64,000 bases of DNA from Geomonas agri (GCF_020179605.1 NZ_JAINZO010000002.1:992001-1056000); one strand, 5' to 3'; shown: positions 34,511 to 45,053, numbered from the stretch's first letter. Notes: generated by a model not told the origin, from the sequence alone. Program-made: numbers and translations.

Positions 34511-37441
34511 ATGAGGTGGGGAATGTGGCGTGCTCTTACACTGGCTGCGGCATTATCATTCATCGTGGGATGCAACGGCGGCAGCAATGGTACCGGCAGT
34601 GCTCAGTTCCTGCCCAATATGAACCAGTACATCACGCCGCTGGCTCCCTCGGGTTCAGGCTTCGAACCTTTGAACCCCGGCTTGTTGGACAAGCCCGACT
34701 GGTTGGCGGGACAAGCGGTAACCAGCGTGAAAAGCCCTGACGGCAAAACCCTGCTGGTGCTGACCAGCGGCTACAACCGGGTCTATACTCCTACCCCCAG
34801 TTCACCCTACCCGTGGTACACGCCCGACTCCAACGAATATGTCTTCGTGTACGACATTTCCACCGGCACCCCGGTGAAAAAGCAGGTGGTGCAGATCCCC
34901 AACAGCTACAACGGGATCGTCTTCGATCCGTCCGGCAAGGCCTTCTACGTAAGCGGTGGGGGGAGTGACAACGTCCATGTCTTTACCCGTATCGCCGACG
35001 GGGCCTGGGGAGAGGTCGACGCGCCGCTGTCCCTGGGGCACAACAACACCGGCAACGGTCTTCCTTTGAGCGCCAACTTCGGCAACGGTTCCATAAACCT
35101 CCAGATCGGGGTACAGCCGTGTGCCGCGGGGCTCGCCATTTCCAGCGACGGCAAGACGCTGGTGGTGGCCAACTACTACAACGATTCCGTTTCCATCTTC
35201 AGGGGAGGTCTCAACAACTGGGTGCGAACCGCTGAACTGGACCTGCGCCCGGGCAAGAGCGGGGGGACCGCGGGGGTGCCCGGCGGCGAGTATCCCTTCT
35301 GGGTGGCGATCAAGGGGAACGAGGCCGATGGGACTGCGACTGCCTACGTGTCCAGCATCCGTGACCGCGAGATCGTCGTCGTCAGGCTGAACGGCGCTCC
35401 GGCCGTGACCACCAGAATCAAGGTCGTCGGGCAGCCGAACAAGATGGCACTGAACAAGGATCAATCCCTTCTTTACGTGGTGGAAGACCAGTCTGATTCC
35501 GTCGACGTCATTCGCACCGCGGACAACAGCATAGTCGGGACCATACCCGTCATCGCGCCGGCGTCGCTGGTTCCCGCTTCGCTCACCGGGCTCCGGGGGG
35601 CAAACCCGAACAGCGTGACGATTTCGCCGGACGAGAAACGGCTGTTTGTGACCAACGGCAACCTGAACAGCGTGGCCGTGGTGGAACTGAACGATACGCA
35701 CGTAAGCGGTGAGGTGGTCGGCCTCATCCCTACCGGCTGGTATCCGAACTCGGTCAGCATCAGTGCCGACGGCGGCTGGTTGTACGTGGTCAACGGGAAA
35801 TCGGCGACCGGTCCCAATCCGGATTTCCGCTACAGCTACGGCCCCCCCTCGCGTCCGACCGGCTTTCTGACCAACCATTACAACCCGCAGTTGACCAAGG
35901 CCGGGCTGCAGAGCTTCCCGCTACCCGCCGCGACCCAACTGCAGACGCTGACCACGCAGGTGATCTCCAACAATCGCTTCTCCTATGCCGACGGCGCCCG
36001 GGACCAGGAGGTCATGAGCGTTCTCCAGGCCAACGTGAAGCATGTCATCTTCATCATCAAGGAAAACCGCACCTACGATCAGATCCTGGGAGACCTGGAA
36101 GTGGGCAACGGGGATCCCTCACTCACGGAATTCGGCGAGCGCTATACACCGAACCAGCACGCCATGGCGCGCACCTTTGTCACCCTGGACAACTTCTACG
36201 ACACGGCCGAGGTCAGTAACGACGGCTGGGCATGGACCACGTCGGGCCGCGCCCCGGACGTTGTCGAACGCCAGTATGCGGTCGCTTACGCGGGGCGCGG
36301 ACTGAGTCTCGATACCGAGGGGACCAACCGCAGCGTGAACGTCGCCTACAGCACCCTCGCCGAACGCAAGGCCGCCAACGCCCTGACCCCGGACGACGAC
36401 GACCTGTTGCCCGGACAGACCGACGTGGCGGCACCAGATGGCCCGGGTAACGAAGTGAACAAGGGGTATCTCTGGGACGCGGCCCAGCGCCGGGGGCTCT
36501 CGGTCAGAAACTACGGGTTTTTCCTCGACACGACCCGCTACAAAATTCCGCTGGCCGCCGGCGGTATTGGCCTGATTAAGGACCCGGCCGCCGTCGGCGT
36601 CCAGGTCGCCTATCCGGCCAGCGCCGCACTTGCCCCCTGCACCGACATCTACTATCGCGGTTTCGACAATGCGTTCCCAGATTATTACCGGTTCAAGGAA
36701 TGGGAGAGGGAATTCGATGCCTACGAGACGAACGGGAACCTCCCGTCGCTCAGCCTCGTGCGGCTCATGCACGACCACACCGGTGATTTCGGCACCGCGA
36801 TCGACGGTGTCAACACGCCGGAAATACAGCAGGCCGATAACGACTACGCGTTCGGCCTGCTCCTGGAGAAGATATCGAAGAGCCCCAGGTACAAGAACAA
36901 CACGCTCGTTTTCGTCATCGAAGACGATTCCCAGGATGGCGGCGACCACGTCGACTCGCACCGCAGCATCGCGTTTGTCGCCGGCGCCTACGTCAAGCAG
37001 GGGGCCGTTGTCTCTTCCCACTACAACACGGTGAACTTCCTGCGCACCATCGAGGAGGTCCTGGGGCTCCAGCCGATGAATCTCAACGACGCCCTGGCCC
37101 GGCCGATGACCGACATTTTCACCACGGCCCCGGCCCCTTGGAGCTTTACCGCCAAGCCCGCCCCGATCCTCTATGGGACGACTCTGCCGCCGTTTGTCGG
37201 TCTGCCGCCCCTCAGCAAGAAGGTGCAGGCGCCTAAGCCGACGCATGACGCCAAGTACTGGGCGCAGGCCACCAAGGGGATGGATTTCTCCACCGAAGAC
37301 AAGTTCAATTTCGCCAAGTACAACCGGATCCTGTGGAAGGGGCTGATGGGGGACCGCCCCTATCCTGCGGGCCCGACCGGAAAGGACCTGCGCCGCAACC
37401 GCAAGGAACTGCTGGGCCGCTATACCGTGGCTCTCAAGTAG
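34511..37441 (+). CDS. Lipoprotein: beta-propeller fused to phosphoesterase (PF04185-like)
   Basis: 976-residue predicted lipoprotein (lipobox SFIVGC, Cys about 18) behind GGGGGGAGG. Residues about 60-460 contain repeated YVTN-type propeller blades (SPDGKTLLVLTSG, SSDGKTLVVANYYNDS, SPDEKRLFVTNGNLNS, SADGGWLYVVNG). The C-terminal half is a phosphoesterase of the alkaline phosphatase superfamily, as in phospholipase C and acid phosphatase A: FIIKENRTYDQILGD (metal and nucleophile region), TLDNFYDTAEVSNDG, FVIEDDSQDGGDHVDSHRS and SSHYNTVNFLRTIEEVLGL. Likely faces the periplasm or cell surface and hydrolyses phosphate esters or phospholipids. It is followed after 84 nt by a Tat-exported metallophosphatase, which suggests a joint role in phosphorus scavenging. 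No Pho box was identified. Confidence 0.85.
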   Translation: MRWGMWRALTLAAALSFIVGCNGGSNGTGSAQFLPNMNQYITPLAPSGSGFEPLNPGLLDKPDWLAGQAVTSVKSPDGKTLLVLTSGYNRVYTPTPSSPYPWYTPDSNEYVFVYDISTGTPVKKQVVQIPNSYNGIVFDPSGKAFYVSGGGSDNVHVFTRIADGAWGEVDAPLSLGHNNTGNGLPLSANFGNGSINLQIGVQPCAAGLAISSDGKTLVVANYYNDSVSIFRGGLNNWVRTAELDLRPGKSGGTAGVPGGEYPFWVAIKGNEADGTATAYVSSIRDREIVVVRLNGAPAVTTRIKVVGQPNKMALNKDQSLLYVVEDQSDSVDVIRTADNSIVGTIPVIAPASLVPASLTGLRGANPNSVTISPDEKRLFVTNGNLNSVAVVELNDTHVSGEVVGLIPTGWYPNSVSISADGGWLYVVNGKSATGPNPDFRYSYGPPSRPTGFLTNHYNPQLTKAGLQSFPLPAATQLQTLTTQVISNNRFSYADGARDQEVMSVLQANVKHVIFIIKENRTYDQILGDLEVGNGDPSLTEFGERYTPNQHAMARTFVTLDNFYDTAEVSNDGWAWTTSGRAPDVVERQYAVAYAGRGLSLDTEGTNRSVNVAYSTLAERKAANALTPDDDDLLPGQTDVAAPDGPGNEVNKGYLWDAAQRRGLSVRNYGFFLDTTRYKIPLAAGGIGLIKDPAAVGVQVAYPASAALAPCTDIYYRGFDNAFPDYYRFKEWEREFDAYETNGNLPSLSLVRLMHDHTGDFGTAIDGVNTPEIQQADNDYAFGLLLEKISKSPRYKNNTLVFVIEDDSQDGGDHVDSHRSIAFVAGAYVKQGAVVSSHYNTVNFLRTIEEVLGLQPMNLNDALARPMTDIFTTAPAPWSFTAKPAPILYGTTLPPFVGLPPLSKKVQAPKPTHDAKYWAQATKGMDFSTEDKFNFAKYNRILWKGLMGDRPYPAGPTGKDLRRNRKELLGRYTVALK

Positions 37442-37525
37442 CGGCGGACAGGAAGTGCGTGCCGGTGGCTGTCATGCCGGCATGGAGAAAACGGGTTTCC
37501 AATCAACTGCACCTGGGAGAAGGGC

Positions 37526-38992
37526 ATGGTCGACAATTCAGACAACGGCGTGGAGACATTCGGCATAAGCAGGCGGGATTTCGTGAAATATTCGGCGGGC
37601 ACCGTCGCGTGCCTGTACCTCGGGGCATTGACCACCGCCTGCGGCAGCTCAGCCCGCAGCGACTTTCCGGTAGTCGTGTTCTCGGATGTTCATTTCAACC
37701 CCCTGTACGACGGCACCCTTTTCCAGGCGCTGGTGGCAGCGGACGCGAGCGGCTGGGACGCGGTTTTCAGGACATCGGCCATTACGTCCCCTTCGGCCTG
37801 GGGTCAGGACAGCAATTACCCGTTGCTCCAACTGGCACTGGCAAGCATAAAGACGGGACTCGGCACGAGCCCCTTCGTGATATTCACCGGGGATATCCTC
37901 GGGCATGGTCTGCCGCAGATGTTTTATTACCACCTGAACGGTACCACGAACCCTCGGGATGCTGCGGATACAGCGGCAATGCGGGCGTTCACCGACAAGG
38001 CGGTCACCTTTTTCATGGCCAAGGTGAGGGCGGCGGTCGGCACTGTCCCCGTCTTTTTCGCCCTCGGCAACGGTGACTCGTACACCGGATACGGCCCGGA
38101 CGGCGCGTTCCTTGCCAACACTGCGGAATCGTACTACACGACCTTTTTGAACGGACTGGGCGCGCGCCAGGCATTCCTGGAGACGTTCACCAGTGGCGGC
38201 TACTACTCGGTGGAGCCTGCTGGAACCAATCTGATGGTGATAGGCATGAACACCATTATTTTTTCGCCGCTGGTCGCCCCGACGCCCGGCGCCAACGACG
38301 ATGCGGTCGCCGCGCAACTGGACTGGCTGGATGCACGACTTGCCGCCGCGACCGTTGCCGGCAAAAAGGTATGGCTCCTGATGCACGCTCCTCCGGGCGC
38401 GGACATCGGGACGACCGCGCAGCCTGCCAACATCGACGTTAACGGCCACATCTCCACCGCCACCATGATGTGGGTGGCAAAGTACCAGACGCGGTTCCTG
38501 CAGCTAGTCGCCAACTATCCGGGAGTAATCTCCCTGACCCTGGCCGGTCATACCCACATGGACGAGTACCGCATTCTCCCCTCTTTGGACACGGTCGAGA
38601 TAACCCCTGCCATAGCCCCGTACTTTGGCAACAACCCGGCGTTCAAGGTCTTCACCATTTCAGACCGGACTCTGAAGCCGGTCGATTACAGTTCCATGAA
38701 CTACGATCTTGCCGCTGCTCCTGCGAGCTTCTCTCGTTATTACACCTTCACCGCTGCCTATTCTCTAACCGGCAACCTTGATGGGTCATTATCCCGCCTC
38801 ACCCCTGCGCTGGTTACCAACAGTGCCAGTCAGGCGCTTTACCGGGGTTACTACTATTCCGGTCACAACACGCCACAATCCATTACCGATACGCACGTCA
38901 ACCCAATCACCGATACCAACTGGCCCATCTACTGGAGCGGTATCGCGAATATGGATCAGCAGGATCTCGTGGCCAGCGTGGCCGCGTACTGA
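37526..38992 (+). CDS. Tat-exported calcineurin-like metallophosphoesterase
   Basis: 488-residue exported phosphoesterase. A Tat motif SRRDFVKYS (residues 15-23) precedes a hydrophobic stretch with a possible lipobox TTAC. The metallophosphatase ligands are in order: FSDVHFN (DxH), FTGDILGHG (GD), ALGNGDSY (GN, with G-D where H-D is commoner), MHAPPG and LAGHTHMDEYR (GHxH). The layout resembles acid sphingomyelinase-like phosphodiesterases. Start ATG 37526 follows GGGAGAAGG. It is in the same orientation as, and 84 nt from, the lipoprotein phosphoesterase, so both may serve one substrate chain (diester to monoester to phosphate). A strong terminator follows after 90 nt. Confidence 0.87.
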   Translation: MVDNSDNGVETFGISRRDFVKYSAGTVACLYLGALTTACGSSARSDFPVVVFSDVHFNPLYDGTLFQALVAADASGWDAVFRTSAITSPSAWGQDSNYPLLQLALASIKTGLGTSPFVIFTGDILGHGLPQMFYYHLNGTTNPRDAADTAAMRAFTDKAVTFFMAKVRAAVGTVPVFFALGNGDSYTGYGPDGAFLANTAESYYTTFLNGLGARQAFLETFTSGGYYSVEPAGTNLMVIGMNTIIFSPLVAPTPGANDDAVAAQLDWLDARLAAATVAGKKVWLLMHAPPGADIGTTAQPANIDVNGHISTATMMWVAKYQTRFLQLVANYPGVISLTLAGHTHMDEYRILPSLDTVEITPAIAPYFGNNPAFKVFTISDRTLKPVDYSSMNYDLAAAPASFSRYYTFTAAYSLTGNLDGSLSRLTPALVTNSASQALYRGYYYSGHNTPQSITDTHVNPITDTNWPIYWSGIANMDQQDLVASVAAY

Positions 38993-39082
38993 GTCTTTGC
39001 CGGGCAGGCACGCGAAGGGGGGCAGTAGTAACTTTGGAAGTCCGGACGCGACTTCTTTGCCTTTCGGGAACAACGACATGAA

Positions 39083-39120
39083 AAGAGCGGCTCGATCGTG
39101 ATCGAGCCGCTCTTTCTGTT
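39083..39120. terminator. Strong bidirectional terminator
   Basis: A 16-bp perfect stem AAAGAGCGGCTCGATC/GATCGAGCCGCTCTTT with a 2-nt loop and T runs on both sides, between the convergent metallophosphatase and the CheB/CheR fusion gene. Confidence 0.92.
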
Positions 39121-39137
39121 TTGCCGCTACGGCCGGA

Positions 39138-42100
39138 TCATGCCCCGGCCGATTCCGATTCCGACTCGGTGCTGTAGTGCTCCAGCACTTCCCGCAACGC
39201 CTTGAAGTCCACCGGCTTGGTGATCACCTGGGTCACGCCGCCAGCCAGGAAGCGCTCTTGGGCTTCACCCATGACGTGAGCGGTCAGGGCGAAGACCGGG
39301 ACCTCGCGGTTGGGGTTGTCCTGCGGCAGTTGCCGGATGGCCTGGGTGGCGCTGAGGCCATCGATGTCGGGCATGGAGATATCCATCAGGATGACGTCGA
39401 ACTCTTCCTCGGCCACCCGGGAAAGGGCCTGCCGCCCGTTGGCCACCACCGTGGGATGGTGCCCTGACCGCTTCAGCATCTGCGTCAAGAGTTCCCTGCT
39501 CACCGCGTCGTCCTCGGCCAGCAGGATCTTCAGTGCGTTGTCCCGCGGGTGCGCTGTGGCATCCCTCCCTTTGTGCCCCGTCTCCTCAAGGGTTGCTCCT
39601 TCGGCCAGCTGGCACACCACGGTGAAGTGGAATACCGCGCCCCGCTCCGGCTTGCTGGCCAGCCAGATGTTTCCTCCCATCAATTCCACCAGCTGCTTGC
39701 AGATGGCGAGCCCCAAGCCGGTGCCGCCGAATTTGCGAGTGATGGAATCGTCCGCCTGGGTGAAGGGCTCGAACAGGTGCTGGGCCATCGATGGTTCCAG
39801 GCCTATTCCGGTGTCGGCGATGATGAAGTGGAGCCGCAATTGCCCAAGGCCTGCCGGGGACGTCTCCACCTGCAGGGAGATGACCCCCTGTTCCGTGAAC
39901 TTGATGGCGTTGGACAAAAGGTTGGAGAGCACCTGTTTCAGGCGCAACGGGTCACCGATAAGCCCAAGCTGCAGCGCGTCCAGCGGCGTGCAGTCCAGTT
40001 TCAGGCCCTTGGCCAGCAGTCGCGGCGTGTGCACGCGCAGCGTCTCGTCCATGACCTCGCTCAGCACGAAGCGCTCTTTGTTGATGCCGATTTTCCCCGC
40101 CTCGATCTTGGAGAAATCGAGGATGTCGTCGATGATGGCCAGCAGGTTGCCGGTCGCCTGCTGCATGGTTTTGAGAAAATCGTGCTGCTCGGGGGTGAGG
40201 GTGGTCATCTCGAGCAGCTGCACCACGCCCATGATGCCGTTGATCGGCGTGCGGATCTCGTGACTCATGTTGGCCAGGAAGAGGCTCTTGGCGACGTTGG
40301 CTTTGTCCGCCGCCTCCTTGGCCAGCCTGAGCTCCTGGGTGCGCTCGTCCACCTTGCGCTCCAGCTCCCGGTTGGAGATGTGGGCCGCCTGCTCGGCGCG
40401 CTTCAAGGCGGTAATGTCGGTGAAGGTGAGCACCACCCCGTCCACCGACCCCGACTCGGTCCGGAACGGGAAGATCCGGTTCAAGAACCAGAGCCCGTCG
40501 CTGGTGCAGTCTTCTTTTTCCATGTGCTGCCCTGTTTTCAGTACCGTCTTGGCGTCTTCGAGCATCGACTGCAGATTGGTGAGATGGTAGGCGATGTGAT
40601 CGATGGGGCGCCCGATATCCTGCGGCAGCAGCTTGAAGATCCGCTGCAGGGACGAGTTGTACTTGCGGATGCGCAGGTTCTGGTCCAGGAAGACCAGTCC
40701 CACCTCCAGGCTGGAGAGCAGGTTGTCGTGATCCCGGTTCAACTGCAGCAGCTCCTTGTTCTTCAGTTCGAACTCGGAGTTGACCGTATAGAGCTCTTCG
40801 TTGACCGAGTGCAGTTCCTCGTTGGTGCTTTGCAGCTCCTCGTTGCTGGCCAAAAGCTCTTCGTTGGTCGCCTGGAGTTCCTCGTTGGAGGTCTGCAACT
40901 CCTCGATGGTGGTGCTGAGGCTCTCCTTGACCGCTTGCAGTTCCCCTTCGAGTTCGAGCATGCGCTGCCTCACATGCTCCGAGGCAAGCTCGGCGGTGCC
41001 GGTTTCCAGGTCCTCGCCCGTGACGGCCACGGGAACCGGGGAAGAGGGGGTAAAGGAGATGAAGAAGTGCGTCACCTGCGCTTTGCGGTCCGGAAGGGGG
41101 CGCACCAGCAGGTCGAAGCGCTTCTTCTCATCGCCTACCTGCATGATGATCTTCTTCATGATGATGTCGGTCTTTGCCTTTTCCGCGCGATGGAACGCGG
41201 TGCTCAGCGGTATCCGGAGCGCGTCGTCGACGAGCCCCAAGATGTCGTTCTCGTAGCGCCCGGTTGGCGGTTTCAGGAACGAGGATGCGTCCCCGAAGTG
41301 ATGCAGGATCTGGCGCTTCTCGTTGACCAGCACGCCGCAGGGCATGTACTGGCCCAGCAGGAGGTCGTAGTCGTTCAAGAGTTGCCGGTCCATGCTCACG
41401 GAGGGGCGCTCGACGCGCTGCAGGGCGGGCAGGGCCGACCGGGTAGGGACGTTGGCGATGTCGAGGTCGGCGGCAAACTTGAGGTCGCGGCTCTTGCGGT
41501 ACATCTTGGACGGGCTGTCCAAGGTCTCGAACTCGCCCGCGCGCTTGCCGATCCCCTCGCTGCTGCCCAGGAACAGGAACCCCTTGCTGCGCAGCGCGAA
41601 GCTGAACAGCGCCAGCACCTTCTCCTGCGTGGCCGGCTCGAGGTAAATGAGGAGGTTGCGGCAGCAGATCAGGTCCATCCTGGTGAAGGGGGGATCGCTG
41701 ATCAGGTTGTGGGTGGCGAAGACGATCATCTTGCGCAGCGCGGGGCTCATGTAGTAGTGCCCACCCTCGTGGTGGCAGAAGTGGAGCAGGCGCTCCTTGG
41801 ACATGTTCCTCAGGCGCTGCGGCTCGTATTTGCCGTGCGAGGCGGTCTCGATCGATTTCCTGTGCGCGTCAGTGGCGAAGATGGTGATCTTGCCGGCGAA
41901 GCCCAGTTCTCGCGCTTTTTCCGTGAACAGGATGGCGAGCGTGTAGGCTTCCTCCCCGGTGGCGCACCCCGCCGACCAGATCCTTACCTCGTCGTGCTCT
42001 TTGCGACCGCGCAGGATCTCGGGGATGACGATGTCCTCCAGCACCTTGAACGCCTTGGGATCCCGGAAGAACTCGGTGACGCCGATGAGCAGGTCGCGGT

Positions 42101-42935
42101 ACAACGCATCGAGCTCCTCCGGGTCCCGGGCCAGCAGGGCAGCGTACGCGGTCGATTCCCCGAGGTGGCAGAACTCCATGCGCCTCTGGATTCGGCGCGT
42201 GATGGTCGGCGGTTTGTACTTGGAGAAGTCGATGCTGTACTGGCTTTTCAACAAGGCGAAGATCTGCTGGTACTCGCCGTGGTACTGGTCGTCGGCCAGG
42301 TAGCCGTACAACGCCTGACGCCGTTCCTCCGGCGGGGTGCGGGCGTAGCGCACGATGGCCGCGGGCATCTCCTCGGGATCGAGCATCAGGTCGCAAAAAC
42401 CGGTGGCGATGGCGCTGCGGGGCATGCCGTCGAACTGCGCCGAGTCAACCGTCTGCACCAGCACGAGACCGCCGGCATCATGGATGTCGCGGACGCCGCG
42501 CGAGCCATCCGTGCCGGTGCCGGAAAGGATCACCGCGATGGCCTGTGGTCCCGCGTCGTCGGCCAGCGAGCGCAGGAACACGTCGATGGGGAGTTCGGAG
42601 TGCTGCGACGGCAGAAGCTCGGTGAGGTAGAGCTTGCCCTTGGAGACGGTCATGTGCGTTTTGGAGGGTATCAGGTAGATGGAGTTGCTGCGCAGGGCGA
42701 TGCCGTTGGTGACGCGGTGGATGGACATCTTGGTGTGGCGGGCCAAAAGATCGTCCATCAGGCTCTTGAAGTCGGGAGAAAGATGTTGGATCACGACGAA
42801 GGCCATGCCGCTGTTTACCGGCATGGTGTCGAAGAATTTTTCCAAAGCTGCCAGTCCGCCGGCAGACGCCCCGAGGCCGACCACGAAGGACGGCTTCGAC
42901 TTGGCCACGGACCTGCTGTTGGTTGTTTTTTTCAT
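39138..42935 (-). CDS. CheB-CheR-PAS-histidine kinase-receiver fusion protein
   Basis: 1265-residue cytoplasmic signalling protein. Order: CheB methylesterase (about 15-200; triad Ser24 in GASAGG, His51 in QHLSP, Asp143 in GTGTDG), with no N-terminal receiver; CheR methyltransferase (about 210-480; SAM site [13 protein letters not shown] and [19 protein letters not shown]); a PAS-like region and a long coiled coil (about 640-730, repeats of [13 protein letters not shown]); PAS domain about 735-860; HisKA with phospho-His in [16 protein letters not shown]; HATPase ([26 protein letters not shown]); and a C-terminal receiver (ILMDISMP). All catalytic residues look intact. The start chosen is ATG 42935, 7 nt after GGAGGG. 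Known members link receptor methylation to a His-Asp relay, controlling surface behaviour rather than flagellar bias. Targets cannot be told here. Confidence 0.93.
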   Translation of the reverse strand: MKKTTNSRSVAKSKPSFVVGLGASAGGLAALEKFFDTMPVNSGMAFVVIQHLSPDFKSLMDDLLARHTKMSIHRVTNGIALRSNSIYLIPSKTHMTVSKGKLYLTELLPSQHSELPIDVFLRSLADDAGPQAIAVILSGTGTDGSRGVRDIHDAGGLVLVQTVDSAQFDGMPRSAIATGFCDLMLDPEEMPAAIVRYARTPPEERRQALYGYLADDQYHGEYQQIFALLKSQYSIDFSKYKPPTITRRIQRRMEFCHLGESTAYAALLARDPEELDALYRDLLIGVTEFFRDPKAFKVLEDIVIPEILRGRKEHDEVRIWSAGCATGEEAYTLAILFTEKARELGFAGKITIFATDAHRKSIETASHGKYEPQRLRNMSKERLLHFCHHEGGHYYMSPALRKMIVFATHNLISDPPFTRMDLICCRNLLIYLEPATQEKVLALFSFALRSKGFLFLGSSEGIGKRAGEFETLDSPSKMYRKSRDLKFAADLDIANVPTRSALPALQRVERPSVSMDRQLLNDYDLLLGQYMPCGVLVNEKRQILHHFGDASSFLKPPTGRYENDILGLVDDALRIPLSTAFHRAEKAKTDIIMKKIIMQVGDEKKRFDLLVRPLPDRKAQVTHFFISFTPSSPVPVAVTGEDLETGTAELASEHVRQRMLELEGELQAVKESLSTTIEELQTSNEELQATNEELLASNEELQSTNEELHSVNEELYTVNSEFELKNKELLQLNRDHDNLLSSLEVGLVFLDQNLRIRKYNSSLQRIFKLLPQDIGRPIDHIAYHLTNLQSMLEDAKTVLKTGQHMEKEDCTSDGLWFLNRIFPFRTESGSVDGVVLTFTDITALKRAEQAAHISNRELERKVDERTQELRLAKEAADKANVAKSLFLANMSHEIRTPINGIMGVVQLLEMTTLTPEQHDFLKTMQQATGNLLAIIDDILDFSKIEAGKIGINKERFVLSEVMDETLRVHTPRLLAKGLKLDCTPLDALQLGLIGDPLRLKQVLSNLLSNAIKFTEQGVISLQVETSPAGLGQLRLHFIIADTGIGLEPSMAQHLFEPFTQADDSITRKFGGTGLGLAICKQLVELMGGNIWLASKPERGAVFHFTVVCQLAEGATLEETGHKGRDATAHPRDNALKILLAEDDAVSRELLTQMLKRSGHHPTVVANGRQALSRVAEEEFDVILMDISMPDIDGLSATQAIRQLPQDNPNREVPVFALTAHVMGEAQERFLAGGVTQVITKPVDFKALREVLEHYSTESESESAGA

Positions 42936-43303
42936 GGCCATACCCTCCACTACTGAAAATCAAGCAAAGCCCAAAGAGGACCATTGAGATTCCGAAGGAT
43001 CAAGTAGCTGAAAGCCCATGATCAAGGTTGTATTCCCTTGAGATCGTTCTCCTTCTGTATGGGTTAAAGAAGACCCTTTAGCTCTTATTAGAGCGCGAGC
43101 CTCATGAATTGTCAATGGCAAGTGCGTCAGGAAAAACGCAGGGGATCATTCAGTTTTCAAGGCAGCCGGTGGGCATTGTTGATAAACCGGTGCGAGGACG
43201 TACGGTGATGCTTCCTGGGGTACATTCGCGTCCGGCTCGGGGACGTGCAACGACCCGGGCCGACATTGTTCGGTCGACAGTGTTTGTTCAGGTCTCAAGC
43301 TGC

Positions 43304-43325
43304 ATCGAATTTATGTTGATTCGAT
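43304..43325. promoter_or_regulatory. Palindrome upstream of the sigma-54 promoter (possible activator site)
   Basis: ATCGAAT-N8-ATTCGAT, about 205 nt upstream of the sigma-54 promoter at 43528, a distance typical of enhancer-binding protein sites. It lies in the 663-nt gap between the CheB/CheR fusion and the peroxidase gene. A second small hairpin with a T run (TGCGAC/GTCGCA then ATTTTTT, 43372-43394) also lies in this gap. No gene is seen in it. Confidence 0.4.
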
Positions 43326-43527
43326 GGAACAATTCCTTTCGGGTATTCACGCAAAAAAGGTTGTATGAATTTGCGACAGTGAGTCGCATTTTTTATGTGG
43401 CATTGTCCCGCGCCCAGTGTGCCTTTAGCGCGACCTCCCGTGTAAGCCGCTGGATATTTTTTGCACCTGTTGTCACTCAACCCGACACCAAGACGCCGTT
43501 TTTACGGTTATTTCCGGGCCCTGGCGC

Positions 43528-43543
43528 TGGCACGGCACCTGCA
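43528..43543 (+). promoter_or_regulatory. Sigma-54 promoter of the dihaem peroxidase gene
   Basis: TGGCACGGCACCTGCA matches the consensus TGGCAC-N5-TTGCA at all but one base, with the exact GG-N10-GC spacing. The expected start of transcription is near 43555, leaving a leader of about 45 nt before ATG 43599. Confidence 0.8.
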
Positions 43544-43598
43544 CTAATGCCCGTCGACAACAACGTGAATCCAAACCGCGTACCACCGGAGGTAAATC

Positions 43599-45029
43599 AT
43601 GAAAGCAAAGCATTTCCTCGCCGTCCTTCCCTTGCTGTGGTCTGCCGCGCCTTCTGCCGCAGTCGAACTCTCCCCGCTGGAAAGCCTGGGGAAAGCCCTT
43701 TTCTTCGACCCTTCCCTGTCCAATCCTCCGGGCCAGTCCTGTGCGTCCTGTCATGACCCCGCAACCGGTTGGACGTCCCCCGATGCGAATGCAAACGCCG
43801 GCGGCGGGGTGCTGCACGGGGTAATCCACACCAGGTTCGGCAACCGCAAGCCCCCCACCGTGGCATACGCAGGCTACACCCCCTTGATGCACCGTCCCGG
43901 GGACATGACCGGCGGCATGGGGACCGGCGGCGGGATGGGAGGTGGTGGCATGGGACCGGGTAGCGGTATGGGCAGCGGTATGGGGCCGGGGGGGATGGGG
44001 CCGGGGGGGATGGGGCCGGGCATGGGCAACATGACGCCGGACACCATCGTCGGTGGGCTCTTCTGGGACGGGCGCGCCTCGGGGTGGAGCCTTGGCGACC
44101 CGCTCGCGGAGCAGGCGATGGGCCCCTTCCTCAACCCGCTGGAGCAGGCCAATCCCAACGCCAAGCACGTCTGTCTCAGCGTCATGCGCACGGATACGGC
44201 AGTGGAGTTCGAGAAGGTCTGGGGGGCGGGGTCGCTCGACTGCGTGAAGGATGTCGACGGCACCTACGAGCGCATCGCGCGCTCCATCGCCGCGTATGAG
44301 CGCTCCGGCGAGGTAACCGCTTTCAGTTCCAAGTTCGATACTTTCTGGAATAACAGCGCGGGCAAGATGCCGCCGGTCCCGATGATCAACATGATGAACT
44401 GGACCAGGTTCAAGGGGCGCGGCCTCGACGACATGGAACTCAAGGGCCTCATGATCTTCAACACCAAGGGGAAATGTTCCACCTGTCACATGCTGCAGCC
44501 GATGAACGGGAGCCCATACCCGCTCTTCACCGATTTCAAGTACCATAACCTCGGCATGCCCATGAACCCGCTCAACCCCTTCTACGAGATGCCGCGCCAA
44601 TGGAACCCGAAGGGGGACCAATGGGTTGACCAGGGGCTCGGGGCGTTCCTTGCCAAGACGCAGGGAATGACGTCCGGCGACGGTACCGACCGCGATTACC
44701 GGAGTTTCGCTGCCGCCAACACCGGCAAGCACAGGACACCTACCCTGCGTAACGTGGACAAGCGTCCCTCGCCCGATTTTGTGAAGGCCTACGGGCACAA
44801 CGGCTACTTCAAGAGCCTGCAGGAGATCGTTCACTTCTACAACCTGCGGGACGTGCTCCCGCTGTGCGATTCTCCCAATCCTCCCAAGGATGCCATGGGT
44901 GGCGCGACCTGTTTCCCGGCCGCGGAGGTGGCGGATAACGTCAACCGTACCGATCTCGGCAATCTCGGCCTTACTCAGCAGGAAGGGATGGCCCTCATAC
45001 AGTTCATGAAGGCACTCACCGACCTCTGA
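43599..45029 (+). CDS. Dihaem cytochrome c peroxidase/MauG-family protein with Gly-Met insert
   Basis: 476-residue periplasmic protein with signal peptide (1-20, SAAPSA). Two haem-binding motifs: CASCH at 48-52 and CSTCH at 293-297, with family blocks LGKALFFDPSLS, GGLFWDGRA, RSIAAYERS, FKYHNLGMP, HRTPTLRNV and YGHNGYFKSLQEIVHFYN. Such enzymes reduce hydrogen peroxide or oxidise a partner (MauG type, MacA in Geobacter). Between about residues 103 and 146 lies a low-complexity insert of Gly, Met and Pro (GGMGPGSGMGSGMGPGGMG) not seen in the standard fold; Met-rich stretches often bind Cu(I). ATG 43599 follows GGAGG. A sigma-54 promoter lies 56 nt upstream and a strong terminator 25 nt downstream, so it is a single-gene unit. 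Confidence 0.9.
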   Translation: MKAKHFLAVLPLLWSAAPSAAVELSPLESLGKALFFDPSLSNPPGQSCASCHDPATGWTSPDANANAGGGVLHGVIHTRFGNRKPPTVAYAGYTPLMHRPGDMTGGMGTGGGMGGGGMGPGSGMGSGMGPGGMGPGGMGPGMGNMTPDTIVGGLFWDGRASGWSLGDPLAEQAMGPFLNPLEQANPNAKHVCLSVMRTDTAVEFEKVWGAGSLDCVKDVDGTYERIARSIAAYERSGEVTAFSSKFDTFWNNSAGKMPPVPMINMMNWTRFKGRGLDDMELKGLMIFNTKGKCSTCHMLQPMNGSPYPLFTDFKYHNLGMPMNPLNPFYEMPRQWNPKGDQWVDQGLGAFLAKTQGMTSGDGTDRDYRSFAAANTGKHRTPTLRNVDKRPSPDFVKAYGHNGYFKSLQEIVHFYNLRDVLPLCDSPNPPKDAMGGATCFPAAEVADNVNRTDLGNLGLTQQEGMALIQFMKALTDL

Positions 45030-45053
45030 GGCTGCCAAGGGATGTGCGGAACG

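Noticed and set aside
39549-42956. 1135-codon open frame antisense to the CheB/CheR fusion
   Set aside because: The opposite strand has intact catalytic motifs throughout; this frame has none.
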